Of a stretch of DNA of 64,000 nucleotides, positions 42,588-51,332 are shown one piece after another (the stretch's first letter is position 1; each line of letters opens with the position of its first letter). Where the stretch lies: the NCBI GenBank assembly GCA_963701375.1, contig CAVOZT010000004.1, positions 1,054,001-1,118,000 on the forward strand, in the 5' to 3' direction. Made by a program: the position numbers and the translations under genes. The DNA is from CAVXTF01 sp963701375 (GTDB lineage: Bacteria > Actinomycetota > Acidimicrobiia > Acidimicrobiales > CAVXTF01). Under the pieces are notes generated by a model. It did not search any database and was not told where the DNA came from. It saw only the letters and a list, made by a program, of their open reading frames with translations.

Positions 42588-43567
42588 ATGGGAGAGCGCA
42601 GCGGCCTTGGTCTCGTTGATATGGCACTCCTCTCAAGTATCGAACGGCATGGGTCGCTCCCGAATCAGCCCCACACAAAATGTGCCACTGTCATCTTCTC
42701 TTTGGACCAGGAAGTCGGTCTGGCTCCGGTGTACGCCTACCTGGCCCTCTGCGACCTAGCCAAACCCTGGATCGTGAATCCGACCCTGGTCAACTTCCAC
42801 GGCGAGTTGGGGACGAGGGACAAGCCCGGCGCAGTGATGCGAATGACCGAGTGTCGGTTGTGCTGGCTGGGAGCCGTTGCAGTGGCAGCAGAACGGGGGG
42901 AGATCGCCCCGGTGCCGTTGGGGTTGATCTTTGGAAACACCCATCTCCTCGGGCATCAGCCGCCCTTTGATGCGCTAGGCGTAGTGGCTGCGGTCAGGTT
43001 GGTCCTGGAGGACCCTCTCGTCCCCGCAGCAGACGTGGGAGCCGCGATCGGTCCGCCTGTATTTCCGACAGGTTCCGAGGCAACAGGCGATCTCGACAGC
43101 TTGATCGCTGGAGAATGGGCGCGGAGTTCACCATTGGGGCACATTTCAGCCTGGACCAGGCGACAGGTGCCCTGATCATCGAGCACCTGCCACCGGGTTG
43201 CAGTCCGGACCGCCTGGCCCAGATTTTGCTCGGGAAATACCGACCCAGCCGGTTGACGGACGACGAATGCGACCTCAGCCACTCGGAGGTGGAGATAGCG
43301 TCCCTACTCGCATCCGTTCATGATCAGTCGTCGTCGAGTGGAGACCGCGTCGTGTGCATTCTGGAGACTGGGGTTTCCTTCGAGCAGGTCAGTCAACAGC
43401 TTGTAAAGGTGCGAGAGATAACCTCAGAAGTCAACTTGAAGCTCCCACGGCCGCTGCCGGACGTGATTCGTGACTGGGTTGGTCGTTGGGGTGATGAGGA
43501 TCTGGCTACGAGCCTCGACCTCTTGACCGCCGCGATCGATTGGATGAGGTCTGAAGGATCGGCGTAG
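42588..43567 (+). CDS. GyrA/ParC-like DNA-gate protein lacking the catalytic Tyr, split by a -1 frameshift near 43112
   Basis: The first frame (42588 to about 43110) aligns by eye to the winged-helix region of type IIA topoisomerase subunit A: VYAYLALCDLAKPWIVNPTL, VNFHGELGTRDKPGAVMRMT, ECRL, then GLIFGNTHLLGHQPPFDAL and IGPPVFPTGSEATGDLDSL. Homology continues one frame back from 43115 (GAEFTIGAHFSLDQATGALI, IEHLPPG) to LKLPRPLPDVIRDWVGRW. Restoring one base gives 326 residues, about GyrA 40-370, without coiled-coil gate or C-terminal pinwheel. The catalytic motif, normally MRYTE, reads MRMTE, so strand cleavage is not expected. It could bind DNA or gyrase partners. The two frames could also be separate subunits, ATG 43115 being available. 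Confidence 0.65.
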
Positions 43568-43613
43568 GTATCCCAGAACGGTTCTGGCGGGACAGCGAGA
43601 CCTTGCTAAGCGG

Positions 43614-43735
43614 CGGAGCCAAAAGCGTTGTCCCGAGCGATGCTCAGGTACGGTAGAGCGTCTGACGACTTACGCCAGCAAGTTGGGCAATCTCGGTGAC
43701 GGACAAGTCGTCCCGATCGTACTAATCGGCCGTGC
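43614..43735 (-). pseudogene. Relic of a serine-resolvase 3' end (R2)
   Basis: The minus strand encodes DRDDLSVTEIAQLAGVSRQT, LYR, then after a one-base shift LSIARDNA, matching the resolvase C-terminal helix-turn-helix (GDLSMTEIARLAGVSRQTLY). Only the last ~120 bases of the gene remain. It starts 47 bases after the stop of the GyrA-like gene, in convergent orientation, as the intact resolvase does behind the propeller gene at 47106. Confidence 0.8.
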
Positions 43736-43896
43736 TCTGAATGAAGTTGTATCGTTCGGCATTAATCAAGCGGTGGACGCAGGACCACGCGGCGTGACCG
43801 AGGGACGGTGTCGAGGGAGCAGGCCATCAGACGCGGATTCGTTGCGTTACCGCAGTCATTGCGGCGGACGTGATTCTGTCGCCCTGGGACCAGTGC

Positions 43897-44505
43897 CTAG
43901 GTTGGCAACCGGTGATACTCGGCGACCGCCCAGTTGACAGCGACTGCTTTTATGGCTGTCTCCTTTGACGGGTCATTGCCTTGGGTCGTGACGACGACCA
44001 AGTAGGGACCTTTGAGGACGATGACCTCTACAAGGAAGTTGGTCTGGTTTGGCATTGAGCTAAAGAACACTTCGGCGTTCGGAACATTCGGTATTGAGGC
44101 GGACTCAATGGGCGGTACAGGCACGACCCCTGCGTCTTCACCTGCGACAGTCTTTGCGTAGCTCGGTGATTTCAACTGACTCACGCAGGCCGCCAGCCAG
44201 ACCGAGGGATACATCGGATTATTGTCGAAGTATCTCAGCTCGCTCGCGACCCAACTCGCTGGTCCTGTTTCTTGTAGGCCGACGTTGCAGTCTTCCTTAC
44301 CTGCGTTTGAGTAATCCAGGGCTCCCGTTGACGTATCGAATGGAGCACCAATGGCATCCTCAGAGGTGAAGCCTGAAAGCGGGGATGCGACGAACTGAGC
44401 TAGGGATGGCGCAACGCTCGTCAACCTGGTGGCAGTTGCCTTCGAGCAGCTCGCCAAGCAAACGTCGATCACGATTACCGCGCAGGTCCATCCCTTTCTC
44501 GTCAT
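43897..44505 (-). CDS. Putative lipoprotein of unknown function
   Basis: A 202-residue protein from ATG 44505 with a lipoprotein signal (TCAVIVIDVCLASC, lipobox LASC). The mature part has SPLSGFTSEDAIGAPFDTST, two Cys that may pair (KEDCNVGL, LAACVSQ) and a C-terminal strand-helix pair (FLVEVIVLKGPYLVVVTTQG ... AIKAVAVNWAVAEY). This resembles small DUF3558/sensor-type lipoproteins of actinomycetes, but no family is certain. Minus strand, divergent from the sigma factor at 44724. Confidence 0.65.
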   Translation of the reverse strand: MTRKGWTCAVIVIDVCLASCSKATATRLTSVAPSLAQFVASPLSGFTSEDAIGAPFDTSTGALDYSNAGKEDCNVGLQETGPASWVASELRYFDNNPMYPSVWLAACVSQLKSPSYAKTVAGEDAGVVPVPPIESASIPNVPNAEVFFSSMPNQTNFLVEVIVLKGPYLVVVTTQGNDPSKETAIKAVAVNWAVAEYHRLPT

Positions 44506-44620
44506 CCCGCCTGACTGTCTCAGTGGACTGTTCGTGTGAGAAAAGCTAACACCAGTGCCCAGCCTGAGCAGTCTGGTGAACGCTGGGACCTTCTGTCGGG
44601 CCACCCGCACGGCTTTCGAT

Positions 44621-44649
44621 GGGAATGCTCGATTTTCTTAAATCGTCTG
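44621..44649 (+). promoter_or_regulatory. Possible ECF-type promoter upstream of sigma factor A
   Basis: GGGAAT (44621-44626) and CGTCTG (44644-44649) are separated by 17 bases, resembling the -35 GGAAC / -10 CGTC pattern of ECF sigma promoters. It lies about 75 bases before the ATG at 44724 and would allow autoregulation. Found by eye. Confidence 0.3.
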
Positions 44650-44723
44650 TCGTGTGGCGCGGCACCTCGATGGTCGTTCTTAGTAGGAGCATGTTTCTGA
44701 CGAGCGGCCAGACTGAGAGGCGG

Positions 44724-45209
44724 ATGCAGGAAGGCGGAGACGTTGACGAGCAGTTCACCAGGTTCGTCCTTTCGATCGAGCCTCGCCTTCGACGCGCACT
44801 GATTGCCACCTACGGTCGAGAACGTGGACGGGATGCCACGGCCGAAGCATTGGCTTGGGCATGGGAGCACTGGCCGCGTGTGGAGTCAGCCGACAACCCG
44901 GTCGCGTTCCTCTTCCGGGTTGGGCAAAGCAGGAGCAGGAGACGCAAGTTGCGAGTGGTATTCGAGCGGCCAGCGTCGCAGGACATCCTCGTAGAGCCTG
45001 GCCTGTCTCGGGCTCTCGGTGCTCTCTCCGACCGCCAACGCGCCATCGTGCTCCTGGTCCACGGTGCGGGATGGACCCAGGCCGAGGTGGCTCAGGTTCT
45101 CGGCGTCAAGCTCTCCACTGTGCAGAAGCACACCGAGCGAGCGCTGAGTTCCCTACGACGAGCACTCGATGCAAGCCCTTTGAAAGGGGAGGCTGATGAG
45201 CGAAGGTGA
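44724..45209 (+). CDS. ECF-like RNA polymerase sigma factor (module A)
   Basis: A 161-residue sigma factor. The region 2-like part is FTRFVLSIEPRLRRALIATY, GRERGRDATAEALAWAWEHW and PVAFLFRVGQSRSRRRKL. Region 4 is LSDRQRAIVLLVHGAGWTQA, EVAQVLGVKLSTVQKHTERA, a clear helix-turn-helix for the -35 box. Paralogues lie at 49689 and 60077. The coupled partner gene starts 14 bases before this gene's stop, the usual arrangement of a sigma factor and its anti-sigma. ATG 44724 is chosen over the upstream ATG 44619, since GAGAGGCGG precedes it. Confidence 0.8.
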   Translation: MQEGGDVDEQFTRFVLSIEPRLRRALIATYGRERGRDATAEALAWAWEHWPRVESADNPVAFLFRVGQSRSRRRKLRVVFERPASQDILVEPGLSRALGALSDRQRAIVLLVHGAGWTQAEVAQVLGVKLSTVQKHTERALSSLRRALDASPLKGEADERR

Positions 45210-47106
45210 GGCTCCTGAACTGAGTGGACGACTCCTCGCCTTTCTCGACGAGGGGGTGGCTCCGGTCACGGCCGAAGAGGTGATTGCTGCCCACGAGTCG
45301 TCGATGAGCCCGTCAACTCGGGGAACGCGTTACCGGCGTCCCCGTCGTATGAACACCTATGCCTTGGGCGCGGCAGCGATGGCGACGGCGATCGGTGTCC
45401 TCGTCGTGGTGCTCGTCTTCGGAGTGTCGTCGCCATCGAAGCCAACGGTGGTCACGCCCGCACGTCCGACATTCGTACCTGCATCGTGGCAGAAGGTGAC
45501 CTTCGGTGGATTGACAATGTATGCGCCGGGCAACTGGTCGACAATCCATTCCAAATATGCCTTCAGTTGTGGCATCCAGTACTCCATGAGTTCGTCGAGG
45601 GTGACACTCGACGGTGGTGTTCAACCACCTCCTTTCATGGGCTGCCCAGACATTACCGCTGCTCCAATCCCACCTCTGTTCGGTCTTGTTGTCGATCCTG
45701 GCCAATATGGTCCCTTTTATCAGCACGAACGGTTCGCCAGGTGCCTCCATATCAACGACCTCTCGGTCTGTCCGACATCTACGAACTTCGGCGGCATCCT
45801 CGTCCTTGCGGTGCATATACCCGGTCGCGCACAGCCAGTTGCCGTCGAGATTGGTCTTGCCGGTGGCGGAAAGGTGGCCCACACAATCGAGTACTCGATG
45901 CGGGCCGCCACGTTCAATCCGGTGGTGCCACCAAAGACGCCAACGACCGTGGCAGCGACCGGGGGTCCGTGGCCAAGCCTCGTCTACGCGGGACCTGGTG
46001 TAGAGGTGGTCGGCATCAGTCCCGAATGGGACGGCTACGAGGGGACTAAACCGTCGCGGCTGTACCTGAGCACGGACATGCGACACTGGACTGACATCAC
46101 GTCTCCGCAATCGCAGGTCGCTCAGAACGGTATATACGGCTACTTCGACCATGCCTCTTTCGTCAACACGTCGATTGGGTGGGTGACCGCGTATAACAAC
46201 GTCACCGATGGGGTGACGATCTACCGGACGCGTGACGGTGGCAAGACGTGGACCACGGTGCTCGGCGGAAGTCACACATTCAAAGGTGACATGCTCATTC
46301 AACTGCTGAGTCCCTCCACGGCGATTCGGCAGATATTGGAACCAACTGCCCCGGAGATGTCGCTCGGGGTCACCACCAATGCTGGTGAGTCATGGCGAAC
46401 CGTATATACCGGGCCACGGGGTGTCATGACCGGTCAACGGGCATTAGGCCCGTTCTTGATGCCGACCACATTCTTGGATGCAGACCACGGATTCGCCGCG
46501 ACGGGTGACCCCCAGACTTATACCGCAGGCCCCGGTGACGGCGACTTCTTCTCCACCAACGACGGGGGCTCCCGTTGGACCAGAGAGACTCCACTCCTTC
46601 CGAGCACGACGGATACGTGTCCGTCCGGTGACGGCGAGACTTCATCGACATCCTGCATCTTCGCTTTACCCACGTTCGATGGCACCGAAAGAGGGGTACT
46701 TCCAGGAATCGTGGTTGCGGGAGCCCACGCCAGCGTCGCGTTCGACGTTACGTCTGACGGTGGAGTGCAATGGACGTTGCAATCCCAGCGGTCGGTGGCT
46801 GTCGTTCCCGAGAACGGACCCGGTTACCCCTTCAACTATCCCCTTACATCGGTCCCGTCTCTATCAGACTGGTGGGTCGTCGGCTGGAGTCAATCCGAAG
46901 TGACCACGCAGGTCAGCGGTGATTCTGGGGCGACCTGGGCAGACAGCACAACGCACGTCGTCGGGGGTGTACCGGTCGCCCTGGATGGACTGAGCGCTAG
47001 TACCGCCCTTCTAACCATCCAGAACGCAGGTCCCGTCACAACTGAGAAGTTGTTGCTTACGACTGATAGTGGCGAGACCTGGAAGCCTGTGGTCTTGGGG
47101 CACTGA
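45196..47106 (+). CDS. Single-pass membrane protein with extracytoplasmic BNR-type beta-propeller, putative anti-sigma partner (module A)
   Basis: A 636-residue protein. The cytosolic N-terminus (about 1-52) contains APVTAEEVIAAHESS and RRPRRM; TM is YALGAAAMATAIGVLVVVLV. Outside comes a conserved WQKVTFGGLTMYAPGN domain shared with modules B and C, then from about residue 270 several BNR/sialidase-type blades: YRTRDGGKTWTTVL, VTTNAGESWRTVY, FSTNDGGSRWTRET, VTSDGGVQWTLQS, LTTDSGETWKPVV. The short cytosolic tail is the candidate sigma-binding element; it does not match the known ZAS or RsdA folds. Overlap with the sigma gene supports function as a pair. The propeller is the likely ligand sensor (inference). 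Confidence 0.75.
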   Translation: MSEGEAPELSGRLLAFLDEGVAPVTAEEVIAAHESSMSPSTRGTRYRRPRRMNTYALGAAAMATAIGVLVVVLVFGVSSPSKPTVVTPARPTFVPASWQKVTFGGLTMYAPGNWSTIHSKYAFSCGIQYSMSSSRVTLDGGVQPPPFMGCPDITAAPIPPLFGLVVDPGQYGPFYQHERFARCLHINDLSVCPTSTNFGGILVLAVHIPGRAQPVAVEIGLAGGGKVAHTIEYSMRAATFNPVVPPKTPTTVAATGGPWPSLVYAGPGVEVVGISPEWDGYEGTKPSRLYLSTDMRHWTDITSPQSQVAQNGIYGYFDHASFVNTSIGWVTAYNNVTDGVTIYRTRDGGKTWTTVLGGSHTFKGDMLIQLLSPSTAIRQILEPTAPEMSLGVTTNAGESWRTVYTGPRGVMTGQRALGPFLMPTTFLDADHGFAATGDPQTYTAGPGDGDFFSTNDGGSRWTRETPLLPSTTDTCPSGDGETSSTSCIFALPTFDGTERGVLPGIVVAGAHASVAFDVTSDGGVQWTLQSQRSVAVVPENGPGYPFNYPLTSVPSLSDWWVVGWSQSEVTTQVSGDSGATWADSTTHVVGGVPVALDGLSASTALLTIQNAGPVTTEKLLLTTDSGETWKPVVLGH

Positions 47107-47133
47107 ACGGCGAAGGTGGGCCTGTGAAGACTC

Positions 47134-47718
47134 CTATGCAGCCGAGTTTGAAGCGTCGTCCCGAGCGATGTTCAAGTACCGATATAACGTTTGCCGACTT
47201 ACGCCAGCCAGTCTGGCAATCTCGGTCATGGACAAATCGCCCTTGTCGTACTGTTCCTGAGCTTTCCTGACCGCAGCGGGCGAGAACTCCCTCTTCCGGC
47301 CACCCTTGCGGCCACGAGCACGGCTTGCAGCCAGACCGGAGTTGGTCCTCTCGATGAGCAGAGCACGTTCCATTTCCGCCACGGCGGCGATTATCGAATA
47401 GACGAGCTTGCCCGCTGGGGTGCCGGTATCAATGCCGAGGTTCAGAATCATGAGACTGACCTTCCGCTCTGACAGGTCGTCGGCCAGTGCAGAGAGCTGG
47501 GAAGTGGACCGTCCAAGCCGAGATAGCTCCGTGACCATCAGGGTGTCGCCTTTGCGCACAGACCGGAGAAGTTCTTCCCACTTCGGGCGCTCGGCACCCT
47601 TCTTGCCGGAGCCGACCTCTGCATAGAGCATCTCGGATCCGGCCGCCTTCAACTCATCCTTTTGGCGGTCGAGCGATTGGTCTGAGGTGGAGACTCGTGC
47701 ATACCCAAGGATTGCCAT
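47134..47718 (-). CDS. Serine recombinase, resolvase/invertase family
   Basis: A 194-residue resolvase. The catalytic domain starts AILGYARVSTSDQSLDRQKD with Ser in VSTSDQS, then LMVTELSRLGRSTSQL and the conserved ERTNSGLAASRARGRKGG at the hinge. The C-terminal HTH is GDLSMTEIARLAGVSRQTLY. Tn3-like resolvases resolve cointegrates; plasmid and island multimer resolution is also possible. ATG 47718 is used, upstream of which the frame loses similarity. It is convergent with the module A propeller gene (27 bases apart). Two 3'-end relics lie at 42.5 and 43.6 kb. Confidence 0.92.
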   Translation of the reverse strand: MAILGYARVSTSDQSLDRQKDELKAAGSEMLYAEVGSGKKGAERPKWEELLRSVRKGDTLMVTELSRLGRSTSQLSALADDLSERKVSLMILNLGIDTGTPAGKLVYSIIAAVAEMERALLIERTNSGLAASRARGRKGGRKREFSPAAVRKAQEQYDKGDLSMTEIARLAGVSRQTLYRYLNIARDDASNSAA

Positions 47719-47892
47719 GTGCAAGTGTATCACAATCAACACCCGTTTACAGAACACTGAATGTGGGACTGTTGTGTTACAAGTGCAGCAAGCCTGACCG
47801 AGCGGTCCAGAAGTTCTGTTCCACATTCGGTCGTTTAGATACACAAGGCGTTTCCGGGAAATGCACCTGAGTGAAGCCAACCGGTCATGCAT

Positions 47893-49692
47893 TCAGCCGA
47901 AGCACGCCCCCGGTGGAGAGATGGCAACGACGGTGTTGAACACGCTACGGGAAGAGTAGGCAAAGGCGAGGGCATTCGAAGTGAGGGCATACAGGGTATG
48001 ACCTTCCGCAATGAACTCGAACGGCGCAAGGTTCGTCGACTCATTCGCTCTGACGGTCCCGGTTGCCGGGTTCGCACATGTCAGGGTTGGACTATTACCA
48101 CCGCCCAGACTCGCGGGTGCCAGCCACAGGGTTCCCTGGCTTACGTCGGACTCGACACCACCCTCGGCGACGAACGGCCCGAACCCCTGACGTTCGGAGG
48201 GTGGGGGAGCCACCAGTTGCAGACTCTTGGCCGATAGCTCGACCGCGCCACCTGCACCGCCCGACAGCTCGGCCTGGCCACCTGCATTGCCCGACAGCAG
48301 CGATACCCATACGCCGCCAGTGGTTGCGGCAACCGTGGGATGCCAGACGGACTCGCCTTGTATGTTCACTCGGTCCTTGCCGGATTGAGCGTCGTACTCC
48401 TTGACGCTCCATTCATTTTCGTTGGCGTTTTCTTCGCCGCCCGTGTAGAGCAAACTGCCAGTGGGGTCGGTGGACAACGAGTAAATCTCGTCACCGGCGT
48501 CGAACTCTGTCTCTACGGCACCTGTCGCGGGATTCAGCGCCCAGAGGTCTTCCCCTCCGGCAACCCAGACGGGACCGTTGATAGTACGGGTGATGACCGG
48601 GTAGATGGTGAGTGGACCAGCAATGGAGAGGTGGTCCCTGACGGGGAGTGAGATTCGGTCGCGGATTGCGAGGGTTGTCGGGTCGAGCCTCACCACAACA
48701 ACGTCTGGCCCGGACCCGACGGCGACCCATACTGAACCACCGGCGGCGGCGAGGTCGCCGCTAGCAATGTCGCCGGAAATGCCAGGACCCTTGTTGACTT
48801 CGCCAGAGGTTGGGTCGTATCTCACCGGTGTGGCCATGGTTGGCCTACTGCCGAGTTGTTGTGGACCTCCGAAGGAGAGCCAGTACACGGCGCTCTCGGT
48901 AGCGACGATGGAACGAAATGTGCCCTTCGTCGTGATTGTCCGAGAGGGCCACTGACCGGTACTCGATTTCGCGGTACTGGGAGTCGTCGGTGGGACGGTT
49001 GGCTTCGACCCAGACGGGCGCATCGAGTACAAAATCGTGTAATACGGAATGCCTTCAAACTCGACGGCAACCGGTCGAGCGACACCGGGGATGTATACGG
49101 CCCAGACGACGTTGGGGCTGCTAGCCCCTCTTTCTATCGTAAGACCGTTTACGTGAAGCGGTTTGAGGCCGAGGCCGGGCGCATTTGGGAGTTTGGCATC
49201 TGGGAGAGGCCCGTACGGACCTGGGTCGATCAGAAGACCCTTGAAGGGTGTGTTTGAAACCGGACTAAGGGTCCTCGGACAGTGATACAAGACATGGCTC
49301 GCGCCCGTGTCCAACTCGACTGCGTCGTTCTTGAAGAAAGGCTGCATGTCCAGGCCACAGTCTCCCCAGGATTGTTCTGAGCGGACCGGCAAGTTGCCTG
49401 GCGCGTACATCGTCAATCCACCAAAGGTCACCTTCTGCCATGACGCCGGTACACCGGCAGGACGGCCCGCCGTCAACTGCGATACATCGAACACCAGCAC
49501 GCCGACGAGCACACAGATTGCGGTGGCCATCGCGATAGCGCCAATCGCGTAGGGCCTCATCCGGCGCGGACGCCGGTAGCGGGAGTTCGTGGGGGACGAC
49601 TCATGCGCCGCTATGACCTCGGCGGCGGTGACAGGGGACCTGGGCCGACTAAGCGCTGCCCGTAGATCGGATACGAGTAGGTCGTCAGTCAT
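47893..49692 (-). CDS. Single-pass membrane protein with extracytoplasmic PQQ/NHL-like beta-propeller, putative anti-sigma partner (module B)
   Basis: A 599-residue protein, paralogous to the module A protein in its N-terminal 150 residues: SPVTAAEVIAAHESS, RRPRRMRPY, TM AIGAIAMATAICVLVGVLVF, and WQKVTFGGLTMYAPGN. The C-terminal propeller is of another kind, with blades such as VYWLSFGGPQ, SVWVAVGSGPDVVVVRLDP, PVWVAGGEDLWALNPATGAV, LLYTGGEE, GVWVSLLSG and GTLWLAP, ending ISPPGACFG. A Cys in the penultimate blade (TLTCANPATG) may bond the terminal Cys to close the ring. ATG 49692 overlaps the sigma gene stop by ATGA. Confidence 0.75.
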   Translation of the reverse strand: MTDDLLVSDLRAALSRPRSPVTAAEVIAAHESSPTNSRYRRPRRMRPYAIGAIAMATAICVLVGVLVFDVSQLTAGRPAGVPASWQKVTFGGLTMYAPGNLPVRSEQSWGDCGLDMQPFFKNDAVELDTGASHVLYHCPRTLSPVSNTPFKGLLIDPGPYGPLPDAKLPNAPGLGLKPLHVNGLTIERGASSPNVVWAVYIPGVARPVAVEFEGIPYYTILYSMRPSGSKPTVPPTTPSTAKSSTGQWPSRTITTKGTFRSIVATESAVYWLSFGGPQQLGSRPTMATPVRYDPTSGEVNKGPGISGDIASGDLAAAGGSVWVAVGSGPDVVVVRLDPTTLAIRDRISLPVRDHLSIAGPLTIYPVITRTINGPVWVAGGEDLWALNPATGAVETEFDAGDEIYSLSTDPTGSLLYTGGEENANENEWSVKEYDAQSGKDRVNIQGESVWHPTVAATTGGVWVSLLSGNAGGQAELSGGAGGAVELSAKSLQLVAPPPSERQGFGPFVAEGGVESDVSQGTLWLAPASLGGGNSPTLTCANPATGTVRANESTNLAPFEFIAEGHTLYALTSNALAFAYSSRSVFNTVVAISPPGACFG

Positions 49693-50165
49693 CGTGACTC
49701 TCCCACGGTGTTTATTCTCAGGGTCCGACGCAGTGCGGACATCCCCCGGTCGACATGCTTCTGGACGGTCGCGATCGACAACCCGAGCAGCTCGGCTACC
49801 TCTCGCAGAGTCCAGCCCTCCGCATGCACCAGGATGATCGACACCCGTTGGCGCTCGGGAAGAGAGGCGAGTGCTGGCAGGAGGTTCGGCTCCACCAGCA
49901 CCTCTGGATCGGTCGGAGGCAGATAAACCACACGTTCTTTCTTCTTGCGAGAGCGGGTCTGACCAACTCGGTAGAGGTATCCGACAGGGTTGACCATGCT
50001 CTCGACGGCTCCCCAGTGTTCCCAGGCATACGCGAGAGCCTCTGAGGATGCCTCCCTCCCTTGATGGTGTCCATAGACGGCGACGAGTGCGGCATGCAAG
50101 CGTGGTTCGACACGAAGCATGAAAGCTGTGAAGCGGACGGCGTCGGAGTCCTCATCTGCGTACAC
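49689..50165 (-). CDS. ECF-like RNA polymerase sigma factor (module B)
   Basis: A 158-residue paralogue of sigma A: FMLRVEPRLHAALVAVYGHH, EALAYAWEHWGAVESMVNPV and GYLYRVGQTRSRKKK form the region 2-like part, LPERQRVSIILVHAEGWTLR and EVAELLGLSIATVQKHVDRG region 4. Conservation of VEPRL..AL.A.YG and AWEHW across the three copies shows common descent. Its target promoters are unknown; an inverted repeat lies 55 bases upstream. GTG/ATG choice at 50165 follows the sequence MYADEDSDAVRFTAF. Confidence 0.8.
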   Translation of the reverse strand: MYADEDSDAVRFTAFMLRVEPRLHAALVAVYGHHQGREASSEALAYAWEHWGAVESMVNPVGYLYRVGQTRSRKKKERVVYLPPTDPEVLVEPNLLPALASLPERQRVSIILVHAEGWTLREVAELLGLSIATVQKHVDRGMSALRRTLRINTVGESR

Positions 50166-50219
50166 GCCCGTAGGACCTCTCGCCGGTCACCGCCTCACCT
50201 GGTGACATTCTCCCTTTAC

Positions 50220-50239
50220 GTTACAAACCATCCTGTAAC
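50220..50239 (-). promoter_or_regulatory. Inverted repeat upstream of the module B sigma gene
   Basis: GTTACA and TGTAAC form perfect 6-bp arms around an 8-base spacer, about 55 bases before the sigma start at 50165. The placement suits an operator or promoter-proximal site. Confidence 0.3.
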
Positions 50240-50436
50240 TGGCATTTATGACAGGAAATGTCGATGTGTCGCGTTGAGGTGTGTAACTGACGCCTTGAGC
50301 GGGTGAGAGCGGTCAGTGAACCTTGAACACCGTCCAGGCTAGGCGTCGTTGCTAGTCGCCAGGGATCGTGACCACCGCAGGACGCAAGAGTGAGCATGGT
50401 GACCGTCAGGGCCAACAAAGCCTTCCTCGTCGCCAA
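50221..50436 (-). pseudogene. Possible truncated lipoprotein
   Basis: A minus-strand frame beginning TTG 50436 encodes a convincing lipoprotein signal, ATRKALLALTVTMLTLASC, but only about 45 residues follow and they are not protein-like (RSRRQLHTSTRHIDISC). It may be the 5' relic of a lipoprotein gene cut by recombination near 50300. The remaining DNA from 50437 to 50825 shows nothing I can support. Confidence 0.3.
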
Positions 50437-50825
50437 GTCATCAGACCGACCTCCTAATCGCTCGTCCTGTCCGTGACAGAATCCAAACTGGTGAATAGGC
50501 AGGCTTTCGACCCATTTAACGATCCGCCATGGCCAACGGAGGTGCCGGGCAATCGGCCCGTCGTCCGTTCCCCACGACGAACCGTCGAATAACGACCCGT
50601 GGCCGGTGAAGGGCACCCCGGTCTATAGGGAAAGGAATGGAGACTCGACACTTCGGACCACGGTTGAGTAGGAACAACGCGCGGTGACATCCCCCAGCAT
50701 TGGCGCACCCGTCGAGCGTGTCGGCTCGTCCGGTGAGCGCGACGCGGGTCTGCCTGATGAGTGCGAACCTGGGAAAACGCCACCGGTATCGGCGTTTCCA
50801 GACGGGTCGCCGCGAACAGACCACA

Positions 50826-51143
50826 ATGTCCTCGATGAGATTCGACAAGGAGTTCTCGTTCGGGGTCGGCCTCGATGAGCGCCACCAGATCACCTGCTCT
50901 TGGGCACAGGCTGTCGGCCTCTTTGTCGTAAAGGTTGACGGTGTCGAAGTACTCAAAAAGCGAAAGACCTTCGGTTTCAGGAGGCTTCGTCGGTATGAAC
51001 TGTCGGTAGGCACGTCAGAGGTTCACGCGGTGGTGATCGAGAAAAGGTTGCGGATCGAGCGGGGGCCGCATCCGACCCCTGGCGGACTGAGAGAGCAGGA
51101 CTTCTCGGTCCTCGTAGACGGTCGGCTCATTGGCCAGTTCTGA
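50826..51143 (+). CDS. Hypothetical protein with small beta domain
   Basis: A 105-residue protein beginning SSMRFDKEFSFGVGLDERHQ and continuing VGLFVVKVDGVEVLKKRKTF, RRYELSVGTSEVHAVVIEK and FSVLVDGRLIGQF. The strand-turn-strand pattern with two VDG turns suggests a small beta-sandwich. A FAIM-like fold comes to mind but is unproven. ATG 50826 is used since upstream codons are not protein-like. It is followed by an integrase 3' relic in the opposite orientation. Confidence 0.55.
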   Translation: MSSMRFDKEFSFGVGLDERHQITCSWAQAVGLFVVKVDGVEVLKKRKTFGFRRLRRYELSVGTSEVHAVVIEKRLRIERGPHPTPGGLREQDFSVLVDGRLIGQF

Positions 51144-51197
51144 CCCCTCCCATATCTGCCCGATACCGCCGACTCCGCGCTTGTTTCGTCATCCGGC

Positions 51198-51278
51198 CTA
51201 CAACCCAACGTTGACGCAGCGTTGTCGTTGAACAAGTTCCCCTCGCGGATGTACCTCCTCAAGACCGTCAACGACGCC
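51198..51278 (-). pseudogene. Relic of a phage-integrase 3' end (I1)
   Basis: The minus strand encodes SLTVLRRYIREGNLFNDNAA and STLG, the terminal segment of a tyrosine integrase: the catalytic Tyr in RRYIREG and the usual LF.DNAA ending. All upstream integrase sequence is missing. Near-identical relics occur at 53473 and 53985. Confidence 0.75.
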
Positions 51279-51332
51279 GACGCGGGTGGTCAAGAACCAA
51301 TCCACAAACTCGCATCAGGCGTTCGTTCCCTG

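Noticed and set aside
43683..43937. Plus-strand frame overlapping the resolvase relic
   Set aside because: Shadow of the resolvase remnant and the lipoprotein gene on the other strand.
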